A stretch of 64,000 nt of DNA from Dacryopinax spathularia. Taxonomy: Eukaryota > Basidiomycota > Dacrymycetes > Dacrymycetales > Dacrymycetaceae. The position numbers and the translations under genes were made by a program. Shown piece after piece: positions 10,698-20,393 of this stretch (its first letter is position 1; the number at the start of each line of letters is the position of its first letter). The notes beneath the pieces were generated by a model. The model did no database searches. It worked only from the letters and a program-made list of their open reading frames with translations, and was not told the DNA's origin. The stretch covers positions 682,001-746,000 of the forward strand of contig JBBPFI010000001.1 in the NCBI GenBank assembly GCA_037974965.1, read 5' to 3'.

Positions 10698-11850
10698 CTA
10701 CAATACTTTGACATAGGACGCCGGGAACAACCCACGCTTGCCGTTATGCTCACCAGTCCACCAGTCCGCACTCGTCCGCTCAACAAGCACGAACTGATCT
10801 CCCGCGTGGAGCGAAATGTCCGTAGCCGCATCCCCCTGATAATCATACAGCGCCTCGACCCACTCTCCCTGCTGCTGCTGCGTCTCCGGCGCCTCAACAA
10901 ACTGCTCCTCCTCCCCCCGTTCCTGTTCCTGTTCCTGTTCCTGATAAGCCGGCGCAGGCGACTCGCCCATACTCCTCCTCGGCGGCGGCGGGGCAAACCC
11001 CGCCCCTCCCACATGTCCCCCACCCTCCCCACCCGCCGCATGCCCCGCCACCAGCGGAAGATCAGGCTCAGCAGGCTTAGGCTTCTTATAATTCCAAACC
11101 TGCTGGACCCCACTAGCCAAAAACGCGCCTTTACTCTCAGTGCTATATGACCCGATAGCTTTTCGCGTCACTAGCCCCGATGGGGCGGATCCACGCACGC
11201 CGGGGGGTTTTTGGGCTGGTTGGGGGGGAGGGGGTTTGGCGAGGGATTGAAGGGATTGGAGGGATTGGGCGCCGGTGGCGACGGCGCGGCCGAGTTGGGA
11301 GGCGAGCCGGGGGTTGGAAGCCTATGCAGTGCGTTAGCGCTGTGTGCTCAGGACCTATGCTCCCAGAGGGCAGGCCAGGGAGGAGCTAGGAAGTGGGAGA
11401 GGACGTGTGCGGATGGAGAGGAGGAAGAGGGGACGTACGGCCGAAGCAGCCGGCTCGTCCTTCGCCTGATTAGCCCTCAACGCGCTCGAAACCAAGTTCG
11501 CAGCCGCCTGAGGGTGGGCGGCCATCTGCCGGCCTATAAACCCCGCTGCGGCCGCTCCTGCTGAGGTCTGGCCTGCCGCTCCTGCTCCTGCTGCTGTCGG
11601 GGGAGAAGCGGATGGGGCGGCAGAGGGGAGGAGATGAGGTCGATAGGAGAAATATTCGTCTAGGAGGGAGAAGAAGGCCTGTTTTCTTCTTTGTTAGCAT
11701 GCTCTGCTCTGTTTGGCACTGAGAGGGCGCGGGGTGGGTGAGATAGTGGGAGGTGGGAGGTGGGTATGATGGGATGGGATGGGGTTGGGATGAGGACGAG
11801 GACGGGGGACTGACCTCCTTCTCGTCTTCTCGCAGTTCGGCGAATACCAT
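10698..11850 (-). CDS. SH3-domain protein, Lsb1/Pin3-like
   Basis: Exons 11815-11850, 11439-11678 and 10698-11321 give 299 residues. A short helical N terminus (MVFAELREDEKEAFFSLLDE) is followed by Ala/Gly-rich and Pro-rich linkers (LAKPPPPQPAQKPPGV), a Gln/Glu-rich stretch, and a C-terminal SH3 domain. The SH3 domain shows EALYDYQGDAATDISLHAGD, DWWTGEHNGKRGLFPASYV and the terminal VKVL, with the ALYDY, WW and FPASYV binding-groove residues intact. Architecture and length fit fungal Las17/WASP-binding SH3 proteins of the Lsb1/Pin3 type, which act in actin regulation at endocytic sites; that assignment is by architecture. The in-frame TTG upstream of 11850 is ignored because the ATG begins a conserved-looking exon. 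Confidence 0.82.
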
Positions 11851-12353
11851 CCTTTCCTTCCACTTCCTATTCAAGCAACAACAGTTCTATCTTTAGTAGA
11901 GGAGATCAGATGAGGTCGTCAGTGTCAAGCAGACCGAATAGAACCGAGGATGAGGATAGGGATCTGCGATCACTTGAGAGGGGAGAGAAGCCTGCTTGAA
12001 AGGGGGATCAGCTCGGGACGTCATTAGCGGCAGCTGTTCGGCGCGAGGGTTCGGCAATCAGCGGGTTCGGCGATTTCGGCGGTATTCTGATCTTCTGTCG
12101 TTTCCCCTCTGTTGGGAGTTCTACCAATACGATATGTACTGCTCAATGGCAGACTCAATGGCAGGCTGAAGGGTAGAGAAAGATACAGCAAACAGGATAT
12201 ATATTTCTAACAGGAAAGAGGGAAAAAGTCCTTGGGTTTTTGCATTCTTCTAGATTGCGTTTTATATACCCCTACAGCCCTCACCGCAGGGCGGCGCCCG
12301 ATCAACGAGCGCTCGCACTCGGCGCCTTCTACACCGTCTCCAAAAGCAAAGTC
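11851..12353. other. 503-base intergenic region
   Basis: It holds the promoter of the SH3 gene and the 3' region of the desaturase gene, both on the minus strand. A TATATAT tract near 12,200 sits about 350 bases upstream of the SH3 start. Nothing else recognised. Confidence 0.45.
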
Positions 12354-14025
12354 TTACATCTCCCCCTGTCCCTTCTCCACCACCGGCGTCCCCACCCCAG
12401 ACGAGGAAGCAGTACCCTTCCCGCCCATCTCGGGTGTCCTCGACCCCGCCGGGAGCCGTTTGACCCGACTCCACATACCCACGTTTCGGTCGAATATGAA
12501 GTTGTACGTCACCCCTGGCCAGCTGGGGTGAGAGGGCAGGGTGTCGTAGTACTCTGGACAGAGGGCTTTGAGCGCGGGGAGGCGGGTCCAGGGGATGGAG
12601 GGGAAGTCGTGGTGCTCGTTGTGGTAGCCGACCTGTTTCTCTGTCAGCCTGTGCCTCACAGCCGAGGACAAAGAGCAAAGGCGGGTGGGGGAGGGGGGGG
12701 GGAAGAGAGAAGGAGAAGGGGGAGAAGAAGGCAAGAGGTAGGGGGAGAGGAGGGGAGAAATGGAGACGGACGCACGTTATAAGCCAAAACATTCAACGGC
12801 CCATAATAACTATACGTCTCCTGATTCAGCCCATCCCAAACATAATGCTCCGCAATAAAATGCCCCGCGCACGGGTGCAAGCTCCCCGCGAAAAAGCTGC
12901 TCATCAGCAGGTACACCACCGCTTTCGGCCCTGCAGCGTAGTAGAGCAGGAGGTCGAAGAGGAGCTGGACGGCGATGTTGAGGAAATGCCAGGGCGTGAG
13001 GGTTTGGGAGCGGATGAACCCGGGGCGGAGGGCGTAGAAGAGGATTTGGAATGTGCTGCCGTGCGAACGCCGACGTCAGCTCAATCGAATGAGAAAGGGA
13101 GATGCAGGGGGACGCACGCGAAGAACGCTTTGCCAGCTACATTTTGCAGGCAGAGCAGCTCTAGCCTTGAGGGCAAGTCTGTATCAATGCCGTCTTCGCC
13201 CAAGTACTTATGGTGCTCTATATGATACCTCTACCCCCCTTCATCAGTCCCTGCTTCCCACAATCCCCTTGCTCCGCGCGAGGGGAAGAAGAGGAAGGCG
13301 CACCTTAAACATAACACTATACGGGATCCCAATCGGCAAATTCGCGAATATCGCCAGCAGTTTATTCGCCCTCAACCCCTTAAAAGCGAGGTTATGCGTG
13401 ATCTCGTGGATCGCGAGGAAGAGGTTGTGGTTCGCTGTTCCGCCTACTATGTAAGCGGTAGCGAGGAATCGCCATGAGAGGGGGTGGGTGTGCCGGAGTA
13501 AGTAGGCGAGCGAGAGCTGGAGGGAGACGACGAGGAGGACGACGTATTTCGTGAGGGGTTCATGGCCCATGAGCTTCGTTACCTGCCTCTCTGGGTCAGC
13601 GGACTGCTCCTTCCCACAGCCTCTCTCCCCTTTGAGAGGAGGAAGGGAGAGCAGGGGGAAGAGAGACGCACCTCAGGATGATCCTTCAGAATCTGTTTCC
13701 TCCTACTCCGATGCGGCTCCTCAGTCAACAACCACAAAAAATCCCCCGGGTCCTCCTCCTTCCTCGCAGGTTGGGGAAACTCTCCCCTCAACACCCGCGT
13801 CCTCCTAGCCTCAGGGGCATTCCTGAGCCCCGACCGTGCAGATGGTGGGGTGGGGGACTCTGCTCCTCCGTATAGCGAGAAGTCTGTTCATACCCATTGC
13901 GAGTTAGGAGGGTGCATATATGCGCGTTGGAGGAGAGGGGACGGACCGACATCCTCCTTCCCTCTTGCAGCCCCAGCGGGAGCAGAAGCAGTGGCAGGAG
14001 CAACACTCCTATCTACACCTCCCAT
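12354..14025 (-). CDS. Sphingolipid delta-4 desaturase (DES1/DEGS type)
   Basis: Six exons (13947-14025, 13672-13883, 13304-13582, 13118-13230, 12776-13055, 12354-12632) encode 413 residues. The DES N-terminal domain shows PGDFLWLLTEEPHRSRRKQI. Three histidine boxes follow: HEITH, HIEHH and HNEHH, the last inside [16 protein letters not shown]. The family block [20 protein letters not shown] is complete. The enzyme sits in the ER membrane, is di-iron dependent, and inserts the delta-4 double bond into dihydroceramide; in fungi this feeds glucosylceramide synthesis. The C-terminal Ser/Gly tail is variable. The first intron contains GCATATATGCGC. The start codon lies only 166 bases from the left terminal repeat of element 1, so most of the original promoter must have been displaced. 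Confidence 0.96.
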
Positions 14026-14190
14026 TCCAGTCTAAGTCGTAGGTATATGCACCCAAAAAGTGCAGGAATGAGTTGAACGGGGGCGTGACCCACAAACGAA
14101 GAATGTCGCGGTTACCCACTCTGGAACGAACGCTATTTCGTGCGCGTTTATGGGTAGGGATTGGTCCCGCGGGGTCGGGGACTGCGGAGT

Positions 14191-14293
14191 TGATCCGACA
14201 CCCTAGGCACCCTCCCGATGAGGCCATTTAGGCGGTTTTCTGTCCCACACCGGCATGGCCCTGTTAGGGGTCCCCATTGGTCAGATCTGGTTC
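14191..14293 (+). repeat. Element 1 left terminal inverted repeat
   Basis: The segment begins GATCCGACACCCTAGGCACC, close to the reverse complement of the right end. About 70 bases inward, a 43-base stretch starting ACCGG and ending CAGATCTGGT aligns to the right end with 36 matches, including the identical core CCTGTTAGGGGTCCC. Sequence between the two blocks is more diverged. Confidence 0.75.
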
Positions 14294-14505
14294 GGTTGCG
14301 GCCTTACCCAGACCCACAACCGACCTGACCAGATACGGTTGCACGCGACCCCATCTGGCCGCCATACAGCCGACCGTCCGTACGCACGTATAGCCGAATC
14401 GCCAAAGCCCGCCCAAACGGGCGTATGTATCATATTCGTCCTACGGGTAACTATGTAAAGGGAATAGCCTAGAGCAGAAAGTGAAATCCCATCTATCTCC
14501 GCTCC

Positions 14506-15541
14506 TTACACTAGCGTACTCCCCCAACCTGCCGCCATCTTGAACAATCCTGCCATGAGCTTGCCGATGTTCACGCCGTACACGAGCCAGAGGACGAGGA
14601 TGAGAACTGCAAACCCCGTCAGCTTTGCACAGACGCACGAACATTTGGACGGACTCACTTATGGCCCCAGCGATCAGCCGCGCGTACGGCCACAACTTGC
14701 GCACGATACCCCAAAGCAGCGAGCAGAGGAAATCGATGATCCAGAAGATGCAGCCGGCGACGAACTCCCCCACCCTTTTCAGACTGAAACCCCTTGTCCA
14801 AACCCCGTCCAGAAAGCCTGCTACGGTCGAGAACCAAGCCGGCAAGTTCATCCAGAGGCGGCCAGCTGACTCCCAACCTTCCCAAGCCAACGTGGACGAC
14901 CACTCATAGGTCACATCCAACGCTCGTCTACCCGCTTGAGCCCCCTCTCGCTGACGCTTGTGCCGTTCCTCGACGTACTCCCTGCGAGTCAAGTCGTACA
15001 TGGATTTGTCGTCGGCCGTCTTCGTCTCTCTGGACGTCCTCTCCTACCGTGTTGTCAGCATGCATCGTCCGAACGAACGGATGGACGGCCGGACCGTTGT
15101 CCATCCGCTTGCGGGGCGCACCTGATCGTCCGCTGCGTTGTTAGCAGCCTGCTCAACGTCTGTATGTCCCCCACCAGTCGCCCGACCTCTTTCCATCCTC
15201 TCATCTGTCATCTCCACTGCCTTCGCTCCCTCACTCACGTCCGCTCTCACCATCGGACCTCCTTCCATCCCAGCCAGCTCGCTGCCCGTCAAAGCGCTCA
15301 TAGACGCCGCGACACTGTCGAAACCGTTGAGAATGCCGTTCGCCACGTAACTTGGCTGCATTCCGGGCGTTCGGCGACGTAGACGTAGGGGCGTGGGCTC
15401 GCTGCGACGAGCCGTTGTATGGGCGGCGTTCTGTGCGGTGGGTAGTTCGCCGGTCGCTCGTTCTTGATTGTTGGTTGGTTGCCCGTTCGTCCATCTGTTC
15501 CACCCCCGCCAGTTCGCCATAGCGGACCGGATGCCGTTCAT
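14506..15541 (-). CDS. Element 1 gene 1: tail-anchored membrane protein, unknown function
   Basis: Exons 15122-15541, 14659-15043 and 14506-14606 give 301 residues. The N-terminal half is polar and low-complexity; SYVANGILNGFDSVAASMSA is a possible helix. A charged helix (DLTRREYVEERHKRQREGAQ) precedes a Trp-rich amphipathic section (TLAWEGWESAGRLWMNL), a hydrophobic stretch (VAGCIFWIIDFLCSLLWGIV) and a C-terminal transmembrane segment (ILILVLWLVYGVNIGKL). The first intron contains the element's GTCCGGCCGTCC motif. I recognise no family. Position, strand and layout match the gene at 47,780-49,016 of element 2, whose N-terminal helix is also similar, which suggests a shared cargo gene. It diverges from gene 2 across a 720-base spacer. 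Confidence 0.7.
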
Positions 15542-16261
15542 GGTGGTTGGGTGGCAAGCCGGACGAGAGTACGCTAAGATGGACGGACCTATCAGGGTGC
15601 GGGTGCATCTGCGGAAATGCAGTGCATCCGCCTCTTCTCTCACCACACGCGGCGACGCCCTCCAAATCCCCGTGCCCCTACTTGCTACGTAGCCGTTTTG
15701 TCCTCTGCGTCCAGCCGTCTAAAACACATCTCCCTTGAACAGAGCGATCTTCGCTCTCTAAGTCGCTGTAGTACGGACGGATGGACGAGTGCGCGTCCGT
15801 CCATCCATTTTCTGCATGATGTGCTCCTCGTACGTCACGCGCTCGCTCGTGTTCGACCGAACGGCCGGGCGTACACGTTGCACTACTGATGAGTGGGGCT
15901 GGGGGGTCGTTTGCTTGGACACTGTTGGCAAGAATCATTGTTGTTATGCGTAGAGAGTCAGGATATAGCAGAGTCGTCGTCAATCGGGGAGCGTCTACAA
16001 TGAATTCCGCTCACGTATCTCCCCCTTCCGCACATCACATGATGCTCCCTTGGCCTGTGCTTTGCATCATGGCCAGCACAGCTGCGGAGCCAAACCCCCT
16101 AAACCCACCTCTTAACAACATACCACCACCATCACCACTTCCACCACACACTAGTTCACACCCATCCACTGTCTATCCTGTACGTATGTCCATCCGTCCG
16201 TCCTTCCAGCAATGCCTACTCACTCTCTGGCTGACAGCCCATCCTAGTGTAAAAAGCACTG
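15542..16261. other. 720-base divergent spacer inside element 1
   Basis: It should hold the promoters of genes 1 and 2. It contains several of the element's GGACGG/CCGTCC motifs (15,573-15,583; 15,769-15,805; 16,189-16,206). Short open frames here have no support. Confidence 0.45.
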
Positions 16262-17139
16262 ATGTCAATGAATCCACCGAGAGGAGCGGCCGTCACTCAA
16301 GATACCGCATGGATGTCAGCCGTGATGTCCGGGCGCCTGAACCCCGCCGATTTTCCTGGTGAGTATGCGTCCCAGATGACTCACTACCACTCATTCTGGT
16401 ATTTTCAGGATTAGATGAGCTGGCCTCCTCTCAGGCTATTGTGTCGCCCGCCAATCGTCAACAGGCACACATCGAGGCGGGTGATACCCTGTCTAGCGAC
16501 ATACCCATCCACGACCTTCTCACCTCTAATGCGCTCTGGTCTCGGCTTGGCTTGGCTCCTGAGCGCCTGCTCTCGCGGGCTCTGGCCTCTCCACCGCCCT
16601 CCCTCTCGTACCGCGATGCCAACATGGACGGCTCTCCTGGCATGCTTAATCGCAGCCGTTCATGCAACGGTCTGCCCTCTCAACACGCCGCTCGCACAGA
16701 GGAAGGGTCTGCTTCGGTGCTTGAACATAATCAAGGCCACAACTCCGTCGAGGAAGGTCTCACTTTGGTCATACAGTTGGCTGCCATGATTCTGGCTCTG
16801 CAAATCATCCAACTTCAGAAGGGTCGGCCTGCCCATCCGGACGGACCCCCGCCTTACCCCAACCAGCCTGCCGCGACGGGCGTCCCAAACACTGCACCAT
16901 CCTCGTCTCCCACCAGGGCTGACGAGGCGCCTGCCGTCGGCACAGACGCGTCCAATGCTGCCCCCGTTCAACAAACGCCAAATCCTATCAAACACACGCC
17001 CCTCATCTACCGCGACGCTGCCGCCCGCGAGGCTTACGATCGCGCGCGCAGAGAAGGAGCGAAGGAGTATGACGCCGAACATGGCCTCAACACCATCAGA
17101 GGCCGCATCGCAAGCTGGTGGGCCCATGTCCTCGGCTGA
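16262..17139 (+). CDS. Element 1 gene 2: protein with one hydrophobic segment, unknown function
   Basis: Two exons (16262-16358, 16409-17139) give 275 residues beginning MSMNPPRGAAVTQDTAWM. A hydrophobic segment of about 20 residues (GLTLVIQLAAMILALQIIQL) sits near the middle and could span a membrane. It is followed by a Pro/Ala/Ser-rich linker and a charged C-terminal helix (YDRARREGAKEYDAEHGL) ending in RIASWWAHVLG. No family recognised. The intron has normal borders and a branch-point-like sequence. It is divergent from gene 1, so the two membrane-type proteins may be co-regulated; that is inference from layout only. Confidence 0.65.
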
Positions 17140-18154
17140 ACCCAGTCCGATTGGAGCGTCCTTTATCACGTATGTCATGTCTTTTTCCTTGTATGTCCTC
17201 CTCGTCCCTCCGGTGGGACGCACTCCTAATCCCATGTGTTTTAACAACACACGTCTGTCCTTACGGTGACCGGAAGATCAAGACCACACCGGACTGTCAG
17301 ACGACGGTATGTCACCCTTTATCTCCACTTACAACCGCTCTGATGGCTGGCTGGCAGACTGTGCACGGTTCGGTCATTTGACTATCGTCAGACTGGACCA
17401 GATATGGTCCACCCTGAAGTGGCAGACAACCATATCTGGTTCGTCTCTGACCCACCCATGAACTCCCCCTGATCACGCCGTCCATCTCCCTTGTGTACTC
17501 TCCACTGCCTCGTAATCCCTTTTAAGTCACTGCTCGCCCTTCTGACCTTTCAGCTCGATCCGTCTTCGGCCGCTCCCAAGTCCGCCGCTTGGCCTGCATG
17601 CTCTTTCCCCCTATGCTATCGGACTCACCTCCTGGCCGTACGGACGGCAGGACCAATCCCCTTGAGCCCTCTGCATATGACTTCACCTAGGAGTTCACTT
17701 AGGAGGTCTCCTATGAGCAGATTGACCGCTTCTAGGTGAGTCGTTCTCTCCTCTTTCCGAACACTCATATGTGCAATCCCCAGGTAGAGCTCGACCGTCC
17801 GGCCAAACGTCCGTTCCCTTCTTCTGCGCTTCCCCTGAGCCAGGTGAGTCATTCCGTCGCTTGTCCGCCGATGTACAAACTGACGGCTAGTCATTTTCAC
17901 TCCTTTCGTCTCATCGATCGTGCATTTGTTCGCTCGTTATTCGCTTCGCGGACGCGCTGCGCCTCTAATAATAGCTCACCTCGCGCGCGAGATGACTCGC
18001 CACTCAAGCGCATATATGCCCCCCAAACGCTTATATAGCCGCGGTTGCTCTCGTCAAGCCTTCCGTTCTTTCATCCGCACCACCACCACTCTTGATCACC
18101 ACAAGCCTACACACTCGAACCCGCATATACCCTACCACGACCCTAACAAGCAGC
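17140..18154. other. 1.0-kb intergenic region inside element 1 with AGATCTGG-like boxes
   Basis: At 17,394-17,442 two inverted copies of the terminal-repeat box occur (GGACCAGATATGGTCC and ACCATATCTGGT). CCGTCC motifs and exon-like fragments lie at 17,490-17,900, but I could not build a gene. GCGCATATATGCC at 18,008-18,020 precedes gene 3. Confidence 0.45.
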
Positions 18155-19512
18155 ATGGCCGTGTCCTCGTCGACCCGCTCCCGCACCCAAGCTCAACCGT
18201 CAACCAAGGCTCTGCCCAAAGAGCAGTCCAGCCGTCTGGCCACCCGGGTCGCCACCAGCGATGTCTCTGATCTTCCCCAGGGCAGGCCGTCTCAGCTGAT
18301 GCAGTCTCCGTCCTTGCCACATGCAGATGACCAAGAAGATCTGGATACTGAGATGGACGTACCACTGGCATATGGAGCAGAGCCAAGAGAGTCGCCCGCC
18401 GATCTTCGACGTGCTAATATCGAACGTCTTCGCCAGCTCCTGGAAAGCGCTTGTAACAACCGCATTAGCGACGAGCACTGGGACGTCCGTTACTTCTTTA
18501 CCGGCCGCTTCTGGGACGACAAACAAGATGTATGCTACCATCTTCGTCCTACTCGCCACTACACCCAGACCAAGGAGAAACCAGGAGTCACCTTTCATAG
18601 TACGTCCAACCGTCCAGCCGTCCGTTCGAGCGCTCATCGCTCTCTCAGAGTGCCAGTGGGCCAGCGATGATGCGTACGATTGCCGCTTTTGGGGTAAGCC
18701 CACGCCGGCTTGTGCAGAACCTTACTCATCGCTCTCCCAGAGGAAATGCACAAGACCAAGGCTTGCCGGGCGAACAAGCGGCCTCTCCTCCTGCGTACCG
18801 TCACGTACCCTCCCACTTTCGGACCTCTCGTCTCTCTCCAAGGCGTTCAGCAGCAGACGCCGCCCGTCAAGGTCAACCCCGTCAAGGAGCTGCAGCGCGA
18901 ACTCGATAATGCAGTGCGTGCGCATGAGTATGCGTCCTACAACGAGCTTCTCGACCAGGCACGCGAGGATGGAAAGCTTCTGCTCGCCCGTCAGGCGCAG
19001 GAGCAGCTCGCGGCGGACGCAGTGCAAACGGCGGTCCGTACGGCCGCTGGACCGTCGCAGTCGGCCGGCCCCAGTACTGGCGCTCTTGGCAAGCATGGCA
19101 GATCGGATGAACAAACGGACGACCGTCCGTCCAACCGCTCGAGGCGTTCTTCTGAACCTGGAGTGTGTTCCCCCTGTTCGTCGTCGTCCTCGTGCTAATG
19201 CCTTTTCAGGGTTCTAACACGAACGTAAATGCTGATTCCGCAGACGGACCCGCCGCCAATGCTGGATCCACCCCTTCCCCTCCGTTGCACCTACCTTCCC
19301 TCCTGCAGGGAACACAGCGCGAGCAGCTGGGTGCTCTCCATGATCAGCTTCAAGTGGCCGTCCAAACTTTCCTCACTACCCTGACGGACGTCCTCGAGAA
19401 GGCTGACGCACAAGTGGCAGGCACTCGCCCGCCTCCGCCCATCGCCCTGCGGCCGGACATCACTGTTGCGGAGCTACTTGCCTCCCTTGTCCCATCCTTG
19501 ACTCGCTCTTGA
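18155..19512 (+). CDS. Element 1 gene 3: unknown protein with a Cys-rich motif
   Basis: Exons 18155-18599, 18649-18693, 18741-19162 and 19210-19512 give 404 residues. A disordered N terminus precedes a conserved-looking core (about residues 85-195) containing RISDEHWDVRYFFTGRFWDD and then CQWASDDAYDCRFWEEMHKT followed by KAC. The three cysteines and a histidine could form a zinc-binding knuckle. A helical segment (PVKELQRELDNAVRAHEYAS, ARQAQEQLAADAVQTAVRTA) and a C-terminal helix-rich region (REQLGALHDQLQVAVQTFLT) follow. No family recognised. The first intron, 49 nt, is largely made of the element's CCGTCC motif, and a GACGACCGTCCGTCC copy is translated in exon 3. Exon phases all agree, so the model is reasonably secure. 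Confidence 0.68.
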
Positions 19513-20393
19513 TCCACAAGTCCTGGGCCATTCCTTGCTGCGTTATTCCCCATCGTGATACCCGCCTTGCCCCCTTACTTGCTGTATTATTGCCCATCGT
19601 GATACCCCGCCTTGCATGTATGCCTTGGACGATGTCCCGTGCCTGTAGATTAAGGTTGTAATGGATGTGGATCACTGTCAACGCCGTCGTCGGTACGACC
19701 GCGCGTCTCGCACGAGCGGGCAGACGCGCGGCCGCACCGCCATATTGATCACGTGCCGGACATACGGACTTGTGTACGTGCAATATTGCTGCCGTCCTTC
19801 ATTGTCAAGCTTCCCCCATCTTCCGGTGTCTTCCCTCGCCCGCGCCAACGTCACCTTATCACTCCTCCTCATGACCACATTGCCTTCGAACGGCCGATTG
19901 GCATTTGCCGAAGATCATGGCGCCCAAAGGATGTTCGAGGTCGCCTCTGGTCTTCCACCTGCGGCGAGAGCGGGCGGCGAACCCCGCCTGCACTCTTCTT
20001 GGCGGGGCGAGCAAGGGGTCTATTTCGGACTGGATGGTAGCACGACTACGTTGGCCGCCCGTATGTAGCATGGATCTCTGCCACCAGGTGTCGCTGATGT
20101 GCAGTCTGTCCAGAATCGACGCCCCTGAGGCCGCTGATGCAGACTCCCTCTAAGGCGAGCGCGCGTGCGTCCGTTCCCTCCATCGTGCGGGTTATTGCTC
20201 ACGATCCGATCACGTCTAGGTGGGCCGCATAAACCCGTTTGGCCGTCCGGACGGCCGGGCCGGACCGACAAACGCGATGGTTCTACGAGGGATATCGTAC
20301 CAGAGACTCCGGACGCATGGCACGGAGATTGGAGCACAGCCCATACCGACCCCGACTGGACTTCACTTCTCGCCGGCACGCACGCTCAGGCAA
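19513..20393. other. 0.9-kb region between element 1 genes 3 and 4
   Basis: It holds the gene 3 terminator side and the gene 4 promoter. Coding-like sequence in the gene 4 frame extends left to about 20,282 without an ATG, so one or more 5' exons of gene 4 probably lie here. A candidate open stretch begins with an ATG at 19,871. I could not join them with confidence. Confidence 0.4.
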
